This document shows positions 34,635-41,990 of a stretch of 41,990 bases of DNA, piece after piece. The first letter of the stretch is position 1. Each line of letters opens with the position of its first letter. The notes beneath the pieces are model-generated. The model did no database searches. It had not been told where the DNA came from and saw only the letters and a program-made list of their open reading frames with translations. Origin of the DNA: Pseudohalocynthiibacter aestuariivivens (GTDB taxonomy: Bacteria > Pseudomonadota > Alphaproteobacteria > Rhodobacterales > Rhodobacteraceae); contig NZ_JAGFNU010000017.1 in assembly GCF_018457175.1 (NCBI RefSeq), forward strand, positions 1 to 41,990, in the 5' to 3' direction. The position numbers and the translations under genes are program-made.

Positions 34635-36077
34635 TCAGAAATCCACGGCGGTGTATTTGGTGTCCAAATAGTCGTCGAGTCCCTGGCTGCCGCCCTCCTT
34701 TCCCAATCCGCTCTCTTTCACTCCGCCAAATGGCGCTTCAACTGTAGTGATCAGCCCGGAATTGATTCCAATCATCCCGTATTGAAGCCCCTCGTTCAGG
34801 CGGAAGATGCGGCCGATATCGCGGGTATAAGCATACGCACATAGCCCAAACTCCGTGTCGTTCGCCATGTCGATGGCTTCCGTCTCAGAGTTGAATGTGA
34901 AGACGGGCGCCACGGGTCCGAAAATCTCTTCTTTGGCAACGCGCATATTCTGGGTGGTGTGGGTGAGGATCGTCGGCTCAAAAAACGAATGGCCCCTTGG
35001 ATGACGGTTTCCTCCAAGCACAATCTGCGCGCCTTTTTCCGTTGCATCGGCGATCATCGCTTCGACCTTTTTCATGCTCTCCAAATCAATCATCGGACCC
35101 TGCTCTGTCCCGGCGTCAAGACCGTCGCCCACTTTCAGCTTTCTGGTTTTCTCAACGAGCTTGGCAAGAAACTCTTCTTGTACGTTCGCATGCACATAAA
35201 TCCGATTGGCGCATACGCAGGTTTGACCAGCGTTTCGAAACTTCGAAATCATCGCACCTTCGACGGCCGCATCCAGATCGGCGTCTTCAAAGACGAGGAA
35301 CGGTGCATTGCCTCCCAGCTCCATGCTGACCTTTTTGACCGTGTCCGCCGACTGCCGGATCAGTTCCTTGCCAACCTCGGTAGACCCAGTAAACGTAACC
35401 TTACGAACGTCCGGCGACGCCATGATCGCCCCTCCGATTTTGCGCGCTGAGCCTGTCAGGATGTTCACCACACCTTTGGGAATGCCTGCCTCTTTGCAGA
35501 GAACGCCCCACGCCAAGCCTGAGTAAGGTGTCGAGGTTGCTGGCTTCGCGACAACGGTACAACCCGCCGCAAGTGCGGGGCCGAGTTTGCGCGCAAGCAT
35601 GGATGATGGGAAGTTCCAGGGCGTTATCATTCCGACCACACCTACGGGATGCCTCGTCACGAGAAATCGCCGACCATTCGTTGGTGCTGGGACAATTTCG
35701 CCTTTGGCCCGTCTAATCTCTTCAGCAAACCAACGGATATACGCGGCACCGATTGCTATTTCACCCTTTGATTCGGCGAGTGGCTTGCCCTGCTCGATGG
35801 TCAGGAGTTCGGCCAGGCTTTGCTGGTTGTCCAACAGAGCATCGTGCAAGTTCCAGAGCAAGCCAACGCGTTCAAGCAACGGCATAGATGCAAATCCCGC
35901 AAGAGCCGCGGAAGCGGCATCAATGGCGCGGTTGGTCTCGTCCGCGCCGCAATTCGGAACCGTCCCAACTAGTTCACCCGTTGCCGGATTCGTGACGTCA
36001 ATTGCTTCCCCGCTGTCAGCGGAAATCCATTCTCCGCCGACCAAGTTTGCTTCTCTGAGATACTTATTGAGGGTCAT
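34635..36077 (-). CDS. NAD(P)-dependent aldehyde dehydrogenase (succinate-semialdehyde type)
   Basis: A 480-residue aldehyde dehydrogenase of the GabD group. Catalytic Cys287 in RNAGQTCVCANR, Glu253 in VSMELGGNAPF, Asn in ITPWNFPSSM, and FTGSTEVGK (cofactor). The double-cysteine CVC surrounding is typical of GabD-like enzymes. It oxidises a semialdehyde to the acid. It is the third gene of a leftward operon and its start overlaps the upstream small gene by four bases. Together with the nitronate monooxygenase it fits oxidation of the aldehyde liberated from a nitronate; ordinary succinate-semialdehyde oxidation is the alternative. Confidence 0.92.
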   Translation of the reverse strand: MTLNKYLREANLVGGEWISADSGEAIDVTNPATGELVGTVPNCGADETNRAIDAASAALAGFASMPLLERVGLLWNLHDALLDNQQSLAELLTIEQGKPLAESKGEIAIGAAYIRWFAEEIRRAKGEIVPAPTNGRRFLVTRHPVGVVGMITPWNFPSSMLARKLGPALAAGCTVVAKPATSTPYSGLAWGVLCKEAGIPKGVVNILTGSARKIGGAIMASPDVRKVTFTGSTEVGKELIRQSADTVKKVSMELGGNAPFLVFEDADLDAAVEGAMISKFRNAGQTCVCANRIYVHANVQEEFLAKLVEKTRKLKVGDGLDAGTEQGPMIDLESMKKVEAMIADATEKGAQIVLGGNRHPRGHSFFEPTILTHTTQNMRVAKEEIFGPVAPVFTFNSETEAIDMANDTEFGLCAYAYTRDIGRIFRLNEGLQYGMIGINSGLITTVEAPFGGVKESGLGKEGGSQGLDDYLDTKYTAVDF

Positions 36078-36391
36078 TTTTCGTCCTTTTTTTGGCCTGT
36101 TGTACTGAGCGCCGCTGTTCCGGACCTGTCTTTGGTCAATACGCTCACTGATTTGAATGACGGATGCCGATGGGCGGGTGGCGTTTTGGCGGCCAGGTCG
36201 CGTAACGCGGCTTCCAGGTCGGACAGCGTGCTGTCATCTAAAATCGGCATGCCGCTTGTTTGAAGAATGAGGGTCTCGAGTTCTCGTGCTTCGATGCCAT
36301 ACTTTCGGCAGAGGCTGTCGGCGCTAGCTCCGAAACCAAACTCCAACAATGCAGCGTGCGCCAAGCAATCTTTTTGCTCCAAATTGTGCAT
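36074..36391 (-). CDS. Small protein of unknown function
   Basis: A 105-residue protein that I do not recognise. Residues about 10-50 look like a helical, HTH-like module (ALLEFGFGASADSLCRKYGI, EARELETLIL); the C-terminal 40 residues are polar and rich in Ser, Thr and Lys and probably disordered. It shares one base with the nitronate monooxygenase stop and overlaps the dehydrogenase start by four bases, so it is translated with both. The tight packing argues that it is a real gene with a role in the same process, perhaps regulatory or binding. Confidence 0.65.
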   Translation of the reverse strand: MHNLEQKDCLAHAALLEFGFGASADSLCRKYGIEARELETLILQTSGMPILDDSTLSDLEAALRDLAAKTPPAHRHPSFKSVSVLTKDRSGTAALSTTGQKKDEK

Positions 36392-37353
36392 TAATCCAAA
36401 AACCCAGCGGCGAGTTCGCGAACGATGTCTGCAGCAGGTTTGATGCTAGTGATTTGGCCTACGCCCTGACCGGCATAAAGGCTGAGTTTTTCTGCCATGG
36501 TCGCATCGTCAATTTGACGGAGCCCCCCTCCCATGAAGCGAAGCAGGTTCCATCCACCACGACCGACAATTGCACGATGGGGTGTGCCATATCGCCAACC
36601 GTAAGAGTAACCGGTCAAAAACTTGGGCTTATCGGTGTCGGCGATAACAATCTTTTCCTTGTAGGCACCGTGCGCATCGCACTCCCGTGAGGCAAGAAAC
36701 GCGGTTCCGCACCAAACACCCGCGGCACCCAAACACCTGGCGGCACGAACCGCCCGCGTCTCGTTTATCGCACCGGCTGCAATCACTGGGCGGCCTTCGG
36801 CAATATCCACCACGGCTGGCAAGAGGGCCATCAATCCTACCCTACCCTGCGTGAGATGCCCACCGCCCTCGATGCCCTGAGCAATAATGATATCTGCGCC
36901 GTCTGCAACGGCCTTCTTCGCCTCGGCAACGGTCCCAACCTGTACCATAGTAATGATGCCGGCGTCCTTCGCGCGAGGAATAACTTCCCGAAAGTCACCG
37001 TAAAACAATGAAACGACCTTCGGCCTTTCCTCGAGAACAACGCTGAAGCCTGCCTCGAAAAACTCAGGTCCTCCGTATTGCGGCACCAGATTTACTCCAA
37101 AGGGTTTGTCCGTCTGTTCCCTTGTTTGCCTGATCCAACCTCTCAGTGTTTTAGGAAGTACGCGCAGCGCGCCTAAATGTCCCAGACCACCGGCCTCGCT
37201 GACTGCAGCGACAAGAGAAGGCCCGCTGAGCCCAGCCATCCCTGCCTGAAAGACTGGCACAGCAATTTCACACATTTCCGCAAGAGAGCCGGCTGATGTT
37301 TCGGGAGAGTTTTCGTGGCCGAGAGTTGGCTGGCTTTTCCTAGGATTTGGCAT
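36391..37353 (-). CDS. Nitronate monooxygenase
   Basis: A 320-residue FMN-dependent enzyme of the nitronate monooxygenase (2-nitropropane dioxygenase) family, TIM-barrel fold. The FMN/active-site segments are VPVFQAGMAGLSGPSLVAAV, SEAGGLGHLGA, the catalytic histidine H166 in IEGGGHLTQG, VIAAGAINETRAVRAA and the phosphate-binding LGAAGVWCGTAFLAS. It oxidises alkyl nitronates (for example propionate-3-nitronate) to the carbonyl compound plus nitrite/nitrate; some family members have other roles. First gene of the operon, divergent from the LysR gene by 107 bp. The N-terminal 25 residues are extra and the exact start is uncertain. Confidence 0.9.
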   Translation of the reverse strand: MPNPRKSQPTLGHENSPETSAGSLAEMCEIAVPVFQAGMAGLSGPSLVAAVSEAGGLGHLGALRVLPKTLRGWIRQTREQTDKPFGVNLVPQYGGPEFFEAGFSVVLEERPKVVSLFYGDFREVIPRAKDAGIITMVQVGTVAEAKKAVADGADIIIAQGIEGGGHLTQGRVGLMALLPAVVDIAEGRPVIAAGAINETRAVRAARCLGAAGVWCGTAFLASRECDAHGAYKEKIVIADTDKPKFLTGYSYGWRYGTPHRAIVGRGGWNLLRFMGGGLRQIDDATMAEKLSLYAGQGVGQITSIKPAADIVRELAAGFLD

Positions 37354-37460
37354 CGAAATCTCTCACCTAATTGTAGAGCGGGTGCGTGGAGTAGACAGGA
37401 TGATATCGATCAGTTAAAGTGAATTAAATAGAATGTAACGTTTTATAATTGAGAATGATG

Positions 37461-38339
37461 ATGGAACTGAAAAATCTCCGAACTTTCGCCGCAGTAGCGG
37501 ACACCGGGTCTGTGGCTAACGCCTCAAAGAAACTTCATTGCGTCCAATCCAACGTGACAACGAGGATCAAGTCACTTGAAGCTGAATTGGGAGTGGAACT
37601 GTTTAATCGTAGCCGATCAGGTATGGCCCTGACAGCCGCTGGCACTGCCTTCATGCCCTATGCTCTTGACGTAATGCGCGCTGAGAGGCGTGCTCGGGCA
37701 TCGGTCGAGGATTTTGGCAACTCGGTCAAGTTCCTCCGGATAGGCAGTATGGAAAGCACACTTGCTGTTCGCCTGCCGAAGATCATTGCGTCATTTCGCA
37801 ATAAGCACCCCGAGATGCGCCTTCAGATTGATTCAGGTCCGACGGAAGAACTTCTCCACAAACTGGTGCAGGATCAGATTGACGTCGCCTTCGTTGGAGG
37901 AAAATTCACCCGGCCCGGGTTAAAGAGGCAAGCACTATTCGCAGAGGAAATGGTCATGGTTTCCTCCGCTGAATTGAAGGAAGTGGATCGGCTTCGTTCG
38001 CTACCTATAGTCGTGTTCAAGCAGGGGTGCTCGTATCGCGACTACACGAGAAGGTGGATGCGCATGTCGGGTTTGGCCCCAAACGACATCTTTGAGCTTG
38101 GAACTTTGGATGGGATCCTTGGATGTGTGGCGTCGAGTGTGGGCATCAGTTGTCTTCCGCGTTCGGTCATCGAGGGAAGCCAGTACAGTGAGCTACTCAC
38201 AATACATCCTCTGGATGATCCAGAGCGTTTCATTGATACATACGCGATGCATAATGCGGAGCAGCATCGGAACGGAGCCGTCGGGGAGTTCCTCAAATTC
38301 ATCCTTTTGCCTAATGATTCAGACCTAGCGATCGCGTGA
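37461..38339 (+). CDS. LysR-family transcriptional regulator
   Basis: A 292-residue LysR regulator: HTH MELKNLRTFAAVADTGSVAN, ASKKLHCVQSNVTTRIKSLE; effector domain from about residue 90. Three consecutive ATGs at 37455, 37458 and 37461 leave the start uncertain by two residues; no strong ribosome site is seen. Divergent from the nitronate monooxygenase operon, hence its probable regulator. The 107-bp spacer contains AT-rich stretches but no clear perfect dyad. Confidence 0.9.
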   Translation: MELKNLRTFAAVADTGSVANASKKLHCVQSNVTTRIKSLEAELGVELFNRSRSGMALTAAGTAFMPYALDVMRAERRARASVEDFGNSVKFLRIGSMESTLAVRLPKIIASFRNKHPEMRLQIDSGPTEELLHKLVQDQIDVAFVGGKFTRPGLKRQALFAEEMVMVSSAELKEVDRLRSLPIVVFKQGCSYRDYTRRWMRMSGLAPNDIFELGTLDGILGCVASSVGISCLPRSVIEGSQYSELLTIHPLDDPERFIDTYAMHNAEQHRNGAVGEFLKFILLPNDSDLAIA

Positions 38340-38445
38340 GATAGAAGTTATTTCATTCTCTTTTTAAGAAGGATACATGCGAATATTGCTATCTATTAAA
38401 AATGTAATGACCTGCTAGTTTTCGTGCATTAGCGAGGTATGAACG

Positions 38446-38937
38446 ATGAGACTAAGAGACAATGGGCTGCACTTTGGGCTTGTTTCCGTAGTTGGTCACT
38501 GGGGAGGCGCGACGATACTTGCGGCGTTTCTTTTAAGCGCTGCAGCAACGGAGTTCTTTGACGCTAAGTTTAATTCTACGCGAGATGTCACACTCTGGAT
38601 AGCCCTGCTCACGGCTCCGATTTATGCATTTCGCCTTTATTGGAGAGTTACAAACTTCCATCCTGCGCCTCTCGGCGGCGCAAATCCGGCACAAGTGCTG
38701 GCCGGGCGTGGTGTTGCAATGGGAATGCTGCTGGCAGGCGTCGTCCTTCCGATCCTGTATTGGACCAAGGAGGTTGTAGCGACCGCGAGTAGCTGGTGGC
38801 TCACTCCGCTGTTCTGGCTTGGAGTCGCTTTCTTTCTCGGCGGGCTGGTTCTCCACCTTTATGGCGCATTTACCCACATCTTCATTTTGAAGGACGACAG
38901 TCTGAAAAGGCTGATGGGACACAAGGTCGATCTCTAA
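38446..38937 (+). CDS. Cytochrome b561-family membrane protein
   Basis: A 163-residue integral membrane protein with four predicted helices. His in SVVGHWGGATILAAFLLSA and in the final LVLHLYGAFTHIFILKDDSL match the haem-binding histidines of bacterial b561/Ni-Fe-hydrogenase cytochrome b-like proteins, as does the KRLMG ending. It would pass electrons between a membrane quinone and a periplasmic or exported partner. The next gene, an exported hydrolase, is 339 bp away, so shared function is not implied. Preceded by GCGAGGTATGAACG. Confidence 0.72.
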   Translation: MRLRDNGLHFGLVSVVGHWGGATILAAFLLSAAATEFFDAKFNSTRDVTLWIALLTAPIYAFRLYWRVTNFHPAPLGGANPAQVLAGRGVAMGMLLAGVVLPILYWTKEVVATASSWWLTPLFWLGVAFFLGGLVLHLYGAFTHIFILKDDSLKRLMGHKVDL

Positions 38938-39276
38938 GTAAAAGAATGGCTGACTTGGGCATCACGTCACTGTGAATCATATGCTTTGATCTGCCGCATA
39001 TTTTTAGCCATTAAAGATACCAACTTACTGTAAAGTAACTTATTTTTAAAAGTTTCTGATGGTAATCAGGTTGCGATTAGAAACAGTCTTTGACATGCGT
39101 GTACGGGCTTGGTCTTGGGTTTATGGAAAATGATTCTATGCCCTCCCCGGCGCGGAGAAAATTGGCATTTGCCGGCAACATTCCCGATCGCAGATGGGGT
39201 ACTCGCTGGGGACTTGCCGATGGCTCCGGAAATCTCACGAAACTTGATCTCCCATCTGGACTTGAAAGGATCTCTA
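38938..39276. other. Intergenic region
   Basis: An AT-rich 339-bp spacer before the exported hydrolase. The open frame of that gene extends back to 39109 but without conserved sequence or ribosome site, so it is taken as non-coding leader. A promoter probably lies here; I see no clear palindrome or terminator. Confidence 0.4.
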
Positions 39277-40359
39277 ATGAAGACTTCACAACGGCTTGGC
39301 GCAGCCCTCGCTGCAAGCATCTTTGCAACGGCAGCAGTGTCACAGGAGCACGCGCACGGCGATCACGATGCCTTGCTGACGCCATACACGAACACAGGGT
39401 CTATCGCGACACCACTAACCTATATTGAGAAATACGCCGACATCCCCGACGCTTCGGCGGGTATACCTATCGACCCTGACAAAGGCTATGCCGTTGTTGA
39501 TCTTGGTGACGGGGCGTATTTTGTAACTGAAGGCGTCTATCAGGTGATGTTCATTGAACATGACGACGGGCTGATCCTCGCGGACGCACCGCCCAATATC
39601 GGTTCTCGCCTTCTCACTGCCGCAGAGGAGATCGCGCCCGGCAAACCGATCACACACATGATCTACAGCCACGCTCATGTGGATCACATCGGCTTTGCCG
39701 CAGAAATAGCTGCTACGTTCCCCGATGTCGAGATCGTTGCGCACGCTTTGACTCTGGACAAGTTGGAACGGGCTGGAGACGCGCGTCGGCCATTGCCATC
39801 CGTCACGTTCGATACTGAGGGCAAAGTTTTTGAGTTTAACGTCGGTGGGCAAGCGCTATCGCTGACCTACCCGGCACCCAATCATCAGCACGGCAATATC
39901 GAGATTTGGCACGAAGCCAGTTCGACCCTGATGCTGATCGACGTTGTATTTCCAGGCTGGATGATGTGGCGCCGACTGGCGTTGGCCGAGGATATTCCAG
40001 GCACATTTGACACAATCCGCTCGCTTAATGACAGGTACGACTTCGAGACGCTAATTGCCGGTCACGTTGGGCGCCCCGGCACTAAAGCCGACGTCGATTT
40101 GCAAGTAGAGTTTATGACCGACCTGCACAATGCCGCAGCCGGTGCGCTGGGATCTGTCACACCCGGCGAAACGGTCAATCCCGAAGATCTGGCGAACCCG
40201 TGGGCCGTCTTCGACAACTACATCGACCGAGTGGTGATCGAATGCGTGAACACGCTGACACCAAATTGGGAAGATCGCATGGCGGGATTCGACGTTTACA
40301 TCTACGACCAATGCCTCGCAATGGAACAGAGCATCCGTATCGACGGTTCAAGCCTCTGA
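39277..40359 (+). CDS. Exported metallo-beta-lactamase-fold hydrolase
   Basis: A 360-residue MBL-fold protein with a Sec signal peptide (residues about 1-22, MKTSQRLGAALAASIFATAA, cleaved near AVS-QE) and a His-rich mature N-terminus (HAHGDH). The zinc motif is H132-A-H134-V-D136-H137 in IYSHAHVDHIGF; further ligands lie in NHQHGNIEI (His/Asp-like) and IAGHVGRPG. The long C-terminal part (from about 280) is unlike classical beta-lactamases. The ATG 39277 is preferred for its ribosome site (GAAAGGATCTCTA) and signal peptide. Periplasmic hydrolase of unknown substrate. Confidence 0.88.
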   Translation: MKTSQRLGAALAASIFATAAVSQEHAHGDHDALLTPYTNTGSIATPLTYIEKYADIPDASAGIPIDPDKGYAVVDLGDGAYFVTEGVYQVMFIEHDDGLILADAPPNIGSRLLTAAEEIAPGKPITHMIYSHAHVDHIGFAAEIAATFPDVEIVAHALTLDKLERAGDARRPLPSVTFDTEGKVFEFNVGGQALSLTYPAPNHQHGNIEIWHEASSTLMLIDVVFPGWMMWRRLALAEDIPGTFDTIRSLNDRYDFETLIAGHVGRPGTKADVDLQVEFMTDLHNAAAGALGSVTPGETVNPEDLANPWAVFDNYIDRVVIECVNTLTPNWEDRMAGFDVYIYDQCLAMEQSIRIDGSSL

Positions 40360-40864
40360 TTAGCAGTAAAACACCGAAGCGCGCTGAGTGGCGCGCCTCG
40401 CGTGACACAAAAAGAAGTCTCTATTTCCATCAGAGTACGCCGCGGTGACATCAACGATCTCTTTTGATCGACTTGGAGCGCAAATAGCGTGCGTGGGCCG
40501 CTAGCCAAGCAGTTTCTGACCGCTATCAACTGTTCAATCTGCACCACACTGGGGAGATCGTGGGGGCACCTGCCAGACGCTTGTTGGCTGCGCGCCGATC
40601 GTGGATACGATGTCGACCGGAACCGCACAGCAATAACGGGAATTGAACCGCGCATCCCGCCGAGCTAAGCCTGCAAGTGGATGGTGGAGGCTAGCACGGT
40701 ATCAATGAGGTGTCGCAGCACCTTACGTGGTAGCCAGCACATCGGGCGGGTTATCGAATTGATAGAATCGGTCGCCGAATGCTGAACGATTTTATTGATC
40801 GAACTCAACCTCGGCGAATGAGGAAACATCCCTCACTAGATCCGTTTGATCGATTATTGGGTAG
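40360..40864 (+). pseudogene. Intergenic region with IS5-family transposase remnant
   Basis: Between 40555 and 40668 the plus strand reads HLPDACWLRADRGYDVDRNR and ITGIEPRIPP before a TAA. LPDAxWLxADRGYDADxxR..IxPxIP is the central motif of IS5-type (IS427/IS1031-like) transposases. Everything else of the element is decayed beyond recognition. The remaining sequence to 40864 holds nothing I can name. Confidence 0.55.
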
Positions 40865-41242
40865 TCAGGTGCTAGTGCCCGCGAGATCCGTATCAGCCGA
40901 CTGCAATTGCTTTAACCGATGGCCAACCTGTACAATCCCATCGAGCGCAGGGATCAGTTCCTCGCCCAGTGGTGTCAGTTCATATTCCGTCGACGGCGGA
41001 GAAGTTCTGCGGACATGGCGAAGAAGAATACCCCGCTTCTCTAGCTCTGACAGTCGCGTTGAGAGCACTTTCGCAGAAATCGGCGGAATGTCAGACCGAA
41101 GCTCGCTAAACCGCCGCGGCCCGGCACGCAATGACCATATTACATTCGGGGCCCAAGCTCCCGCGATGATCGACATGCATTCGGTCAGCATGCAGGGCTG
41201 TGGAGGGTTAGGGCTCCGATTATGTCGCATCTTAAGTGCCAT
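40865..41242 (-). CDS. HxlR-family transcriptional regulator
   Basis: A 125-residue winged-helix regulator of the HxlR family. The conserved N-terminal cysteine and helix read CMLTECMSIIAGAWAPNVIW, then RAGPRRFSELRSDIPPISAK, VLSTRLSELEKRGILLRHV and the wing SPPSTEYELTPLGEEL. ATG 41242 (MALKMRHNRSPNPPQP) gives the family's usual start; 41272 is an alternative. It senses redox or electrophile stress in some relatives. No divergent target gene is intact beside it: its upstream side is debris. Confidence 0.88.
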   Translation of the reverse strand: MALKMRHNRSPNPPQPCMLTECMSIIAGAWAPNVIWSLRAGPRRFSELRSDIPPISAKVLSTRLSELEKRGILLRHVRRTSPPSTEYELTPLGEELIPALDGIVQVGHRLKQLQSADTDLAGTST

Positions 41243-41631
41243 ATCTAGCTGCCAGGTTACCGCAAAGTACATCGCTTATATGCGTAACCATCAGTAATCA
41301 AGTAGTCAATGGGAACTTCATTGATCATGTTCTTTACACATTAATTGACCTGTCATGCAATCCGCGCGATCGCCCCCGGAAGCGAGATGAACTGAACATG
41401 GTCTTGAAGCGGGTGCTAAAGCGGAAGGTTCGGATCCGGGACGAAGAGCGGAAAATCTCGATCGGCGACGCCCTGATCTGGAAACTGCGCGATCTGCCCC
41501 TGCATGACGACAAACAAGCCCTCGTCCTGCAGCGGCGTATTATCGCTATGAGCTCAAAGCATTCATGGATGCGCTAGCCAACTTTGACAAAGCCACGGAG
41601 ATCGATCCGACGAATGCAAATGCTTACGGGT
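41243..41631 (+). pseudogene. Joined DUF5681 and TPR fragments
   Basis: From about 41386 to 41545 the plus strand reads RDELNMVLKRVLKRKVRIRD then EERKISIGDALIWKL, as in the region of DUF5681 proteins that follows the domain's basic start. In a second frame from 41571 to about 41630 it reads ALANFDKATEIDPTNANAYG, a clean TPR helix pair. These are pieces of unrelated genes stitched together; neither has a start or end. The first 140 bp after the HxlR start show nothing. Confidence 0.5.
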
Positions 41632-41766
41632 CAACAATGGGTAAATCGAAGAAGAGGGGCGATCAAATCTGCGTCCAATCAAACTCATCGACTCTCCGCG
41701 TTGCCAGCGATCCCAAATCTCCGACCTCTGTTTATCCGTGAAAAATATCCGGCGGCGATTGGCCAT
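41632..41766 (-). pseudogene. IS30-family transposase N-terminal remnant
   Basis: From ATG 41766 the minus strand reads MANRRRIFFTDKQRSEIWDR then WQRGESMSLIGRRFDRPSSS, an IS30-type N-terminal helix-turn-helix. It breaks after SSIYPLL at 41632, where the TPR fragment begins on the other strand. The sequence TGTTGCGTCAACCCGTTGAA around 41800 may belong to the element's terminal repeat. No catalytic core remains in the window. Confidence 0.65.
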
Positions 41767-41829
41767 GTTACACTCCATCTTTTCTTAAAGATTAAAGTGT
41801 TGCGTCAACCCGTTGAAACCGCCCTGCAT

Positions 41830-41990
41830 AGCGGTCATCGGTGAATACTGCGGCGAACGACCGAATTGAGCTTATTTTGTTCTCTAATCTGTCAATGTGC
41901 ACTTTTCATATTTGCAGGGTAATTGACGTCTGAGGTTGCCTTGGTTCTCTTCGAGCTGACGGGCTCATGATGGGGTTGGCTGGGTGTGGA
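41830..41990. other. Unassigned right edge
   Basis: The last 160 bp have no recognisable gene; too little sequence to judge. Confidence 0.3.

Noticed and set aside
34227-41766. Inversion between the two IS30 fragments
   Set aside because: Strand orientation would allow it, but the N-terminal piece and the C-terminal piece look like different IS30 subgroups and the middle of the gene is absent.
1-41990. CRISPR arrays, restriction-modification or phage-defence systems
   Set aside because: No regularly spaced repeats, Cas, methyltransferase, nuclease or toxin-antitoxin genes were recognised.

Overview
The window looks like accessory DNA from an alphaproteobacterium, most probably the marine Roseobacter group (Rhodobacteraceae). 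This rests on moderate GC, the dense set of amino-acid ABC importers, PLP enzymes, CoA-transferase and GST-type genes, and the transposase families present. No rRNA, tRNA, CRISPR array or replication gene was seen, so the replicon type cannot be told.

Layout. (1) 1-2341 is a scrapyard: the broken start of an aapQ-like permease, IS6 and IS3 transposase remnants, a PHP-domain phosphoesterase gene split by one in-frame TGA, and about 600 bp of unrecognised sequence. (2) 2342-12408 is a ten-gene leftward operon with a divergent LysR regulator. It holds a polar amino-acid ABC importer (binding protein, two permeases, ATPase), a creatininase-family amidohydrolase, a class III aminotransferase, both subunits of a 3-oxoacid-type CoA-transferase, an M20 deacylase and a thiolase. 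(3) 12465-22083 is a second importer/catabolic island. A MurR/RpiR regulator and a glutamine-synthetase-like ligase run left. A branched-chain-type ABC importer (with a fused LivM-LivG protein), an N-formylglutamate-amidohydrolase-like enzyme, an isochorismatase-family hydrolase and another class III aminotransferase run right.

(4) 22305-25500 is mobile debris: a tyrosine integrase with a frameshift and no C-terminus, an IS3-family element with 13-bp terminal repeats but a nonsense codon in orfB, a leucine-rich-repeat protein pressed against the IS end, and a decayed DUF5681 gene. (5) 25555-28126 is a LysR regulator divergent from GST, NTF2-like, tautomerase and truncated nitronate monooxygenase genes. 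(6) 28301-33086 is a tight set: FAA hydrolase, Cys/Met-metabolism PLP enzyme, class I aminotransferase, Nu-type GST, GFA protein and NIPSNAP protein. (7) 33396-34043 is a FrnE/DsbA-like protein. (8) 34635-38339 is a nitronate monooxygenase, a small unknown protein and a succinate-semialdehyde-type dehydrogenase, overlapping end to end and divergent from a third LysR. (9) 38446-41242 holds a cytochrome b561-like protein, an exported metallo-beta-lactamase-fold hydrolase and an HxlR regulator. (10) The right end is again debris: IS5, DUF5681, TPR and IS30 fragments.

Working together (inference): island 2 could import an amide, lactam or N-acylated amino compound, open or deacylate it, transaminate it to a 3-oxo acid, activate that with CoA and cleave it by thiolysis. 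Island 3 could import and glutamylate or hydrolyse a related nitrogen compound. The nitronate monooxygenase-dehydrogenase operon fits removal of a nitronate whose aldehyde product is then oxidised. At least six decayed transposase fragments show repeated insertion and deletion at the seams between these islands.
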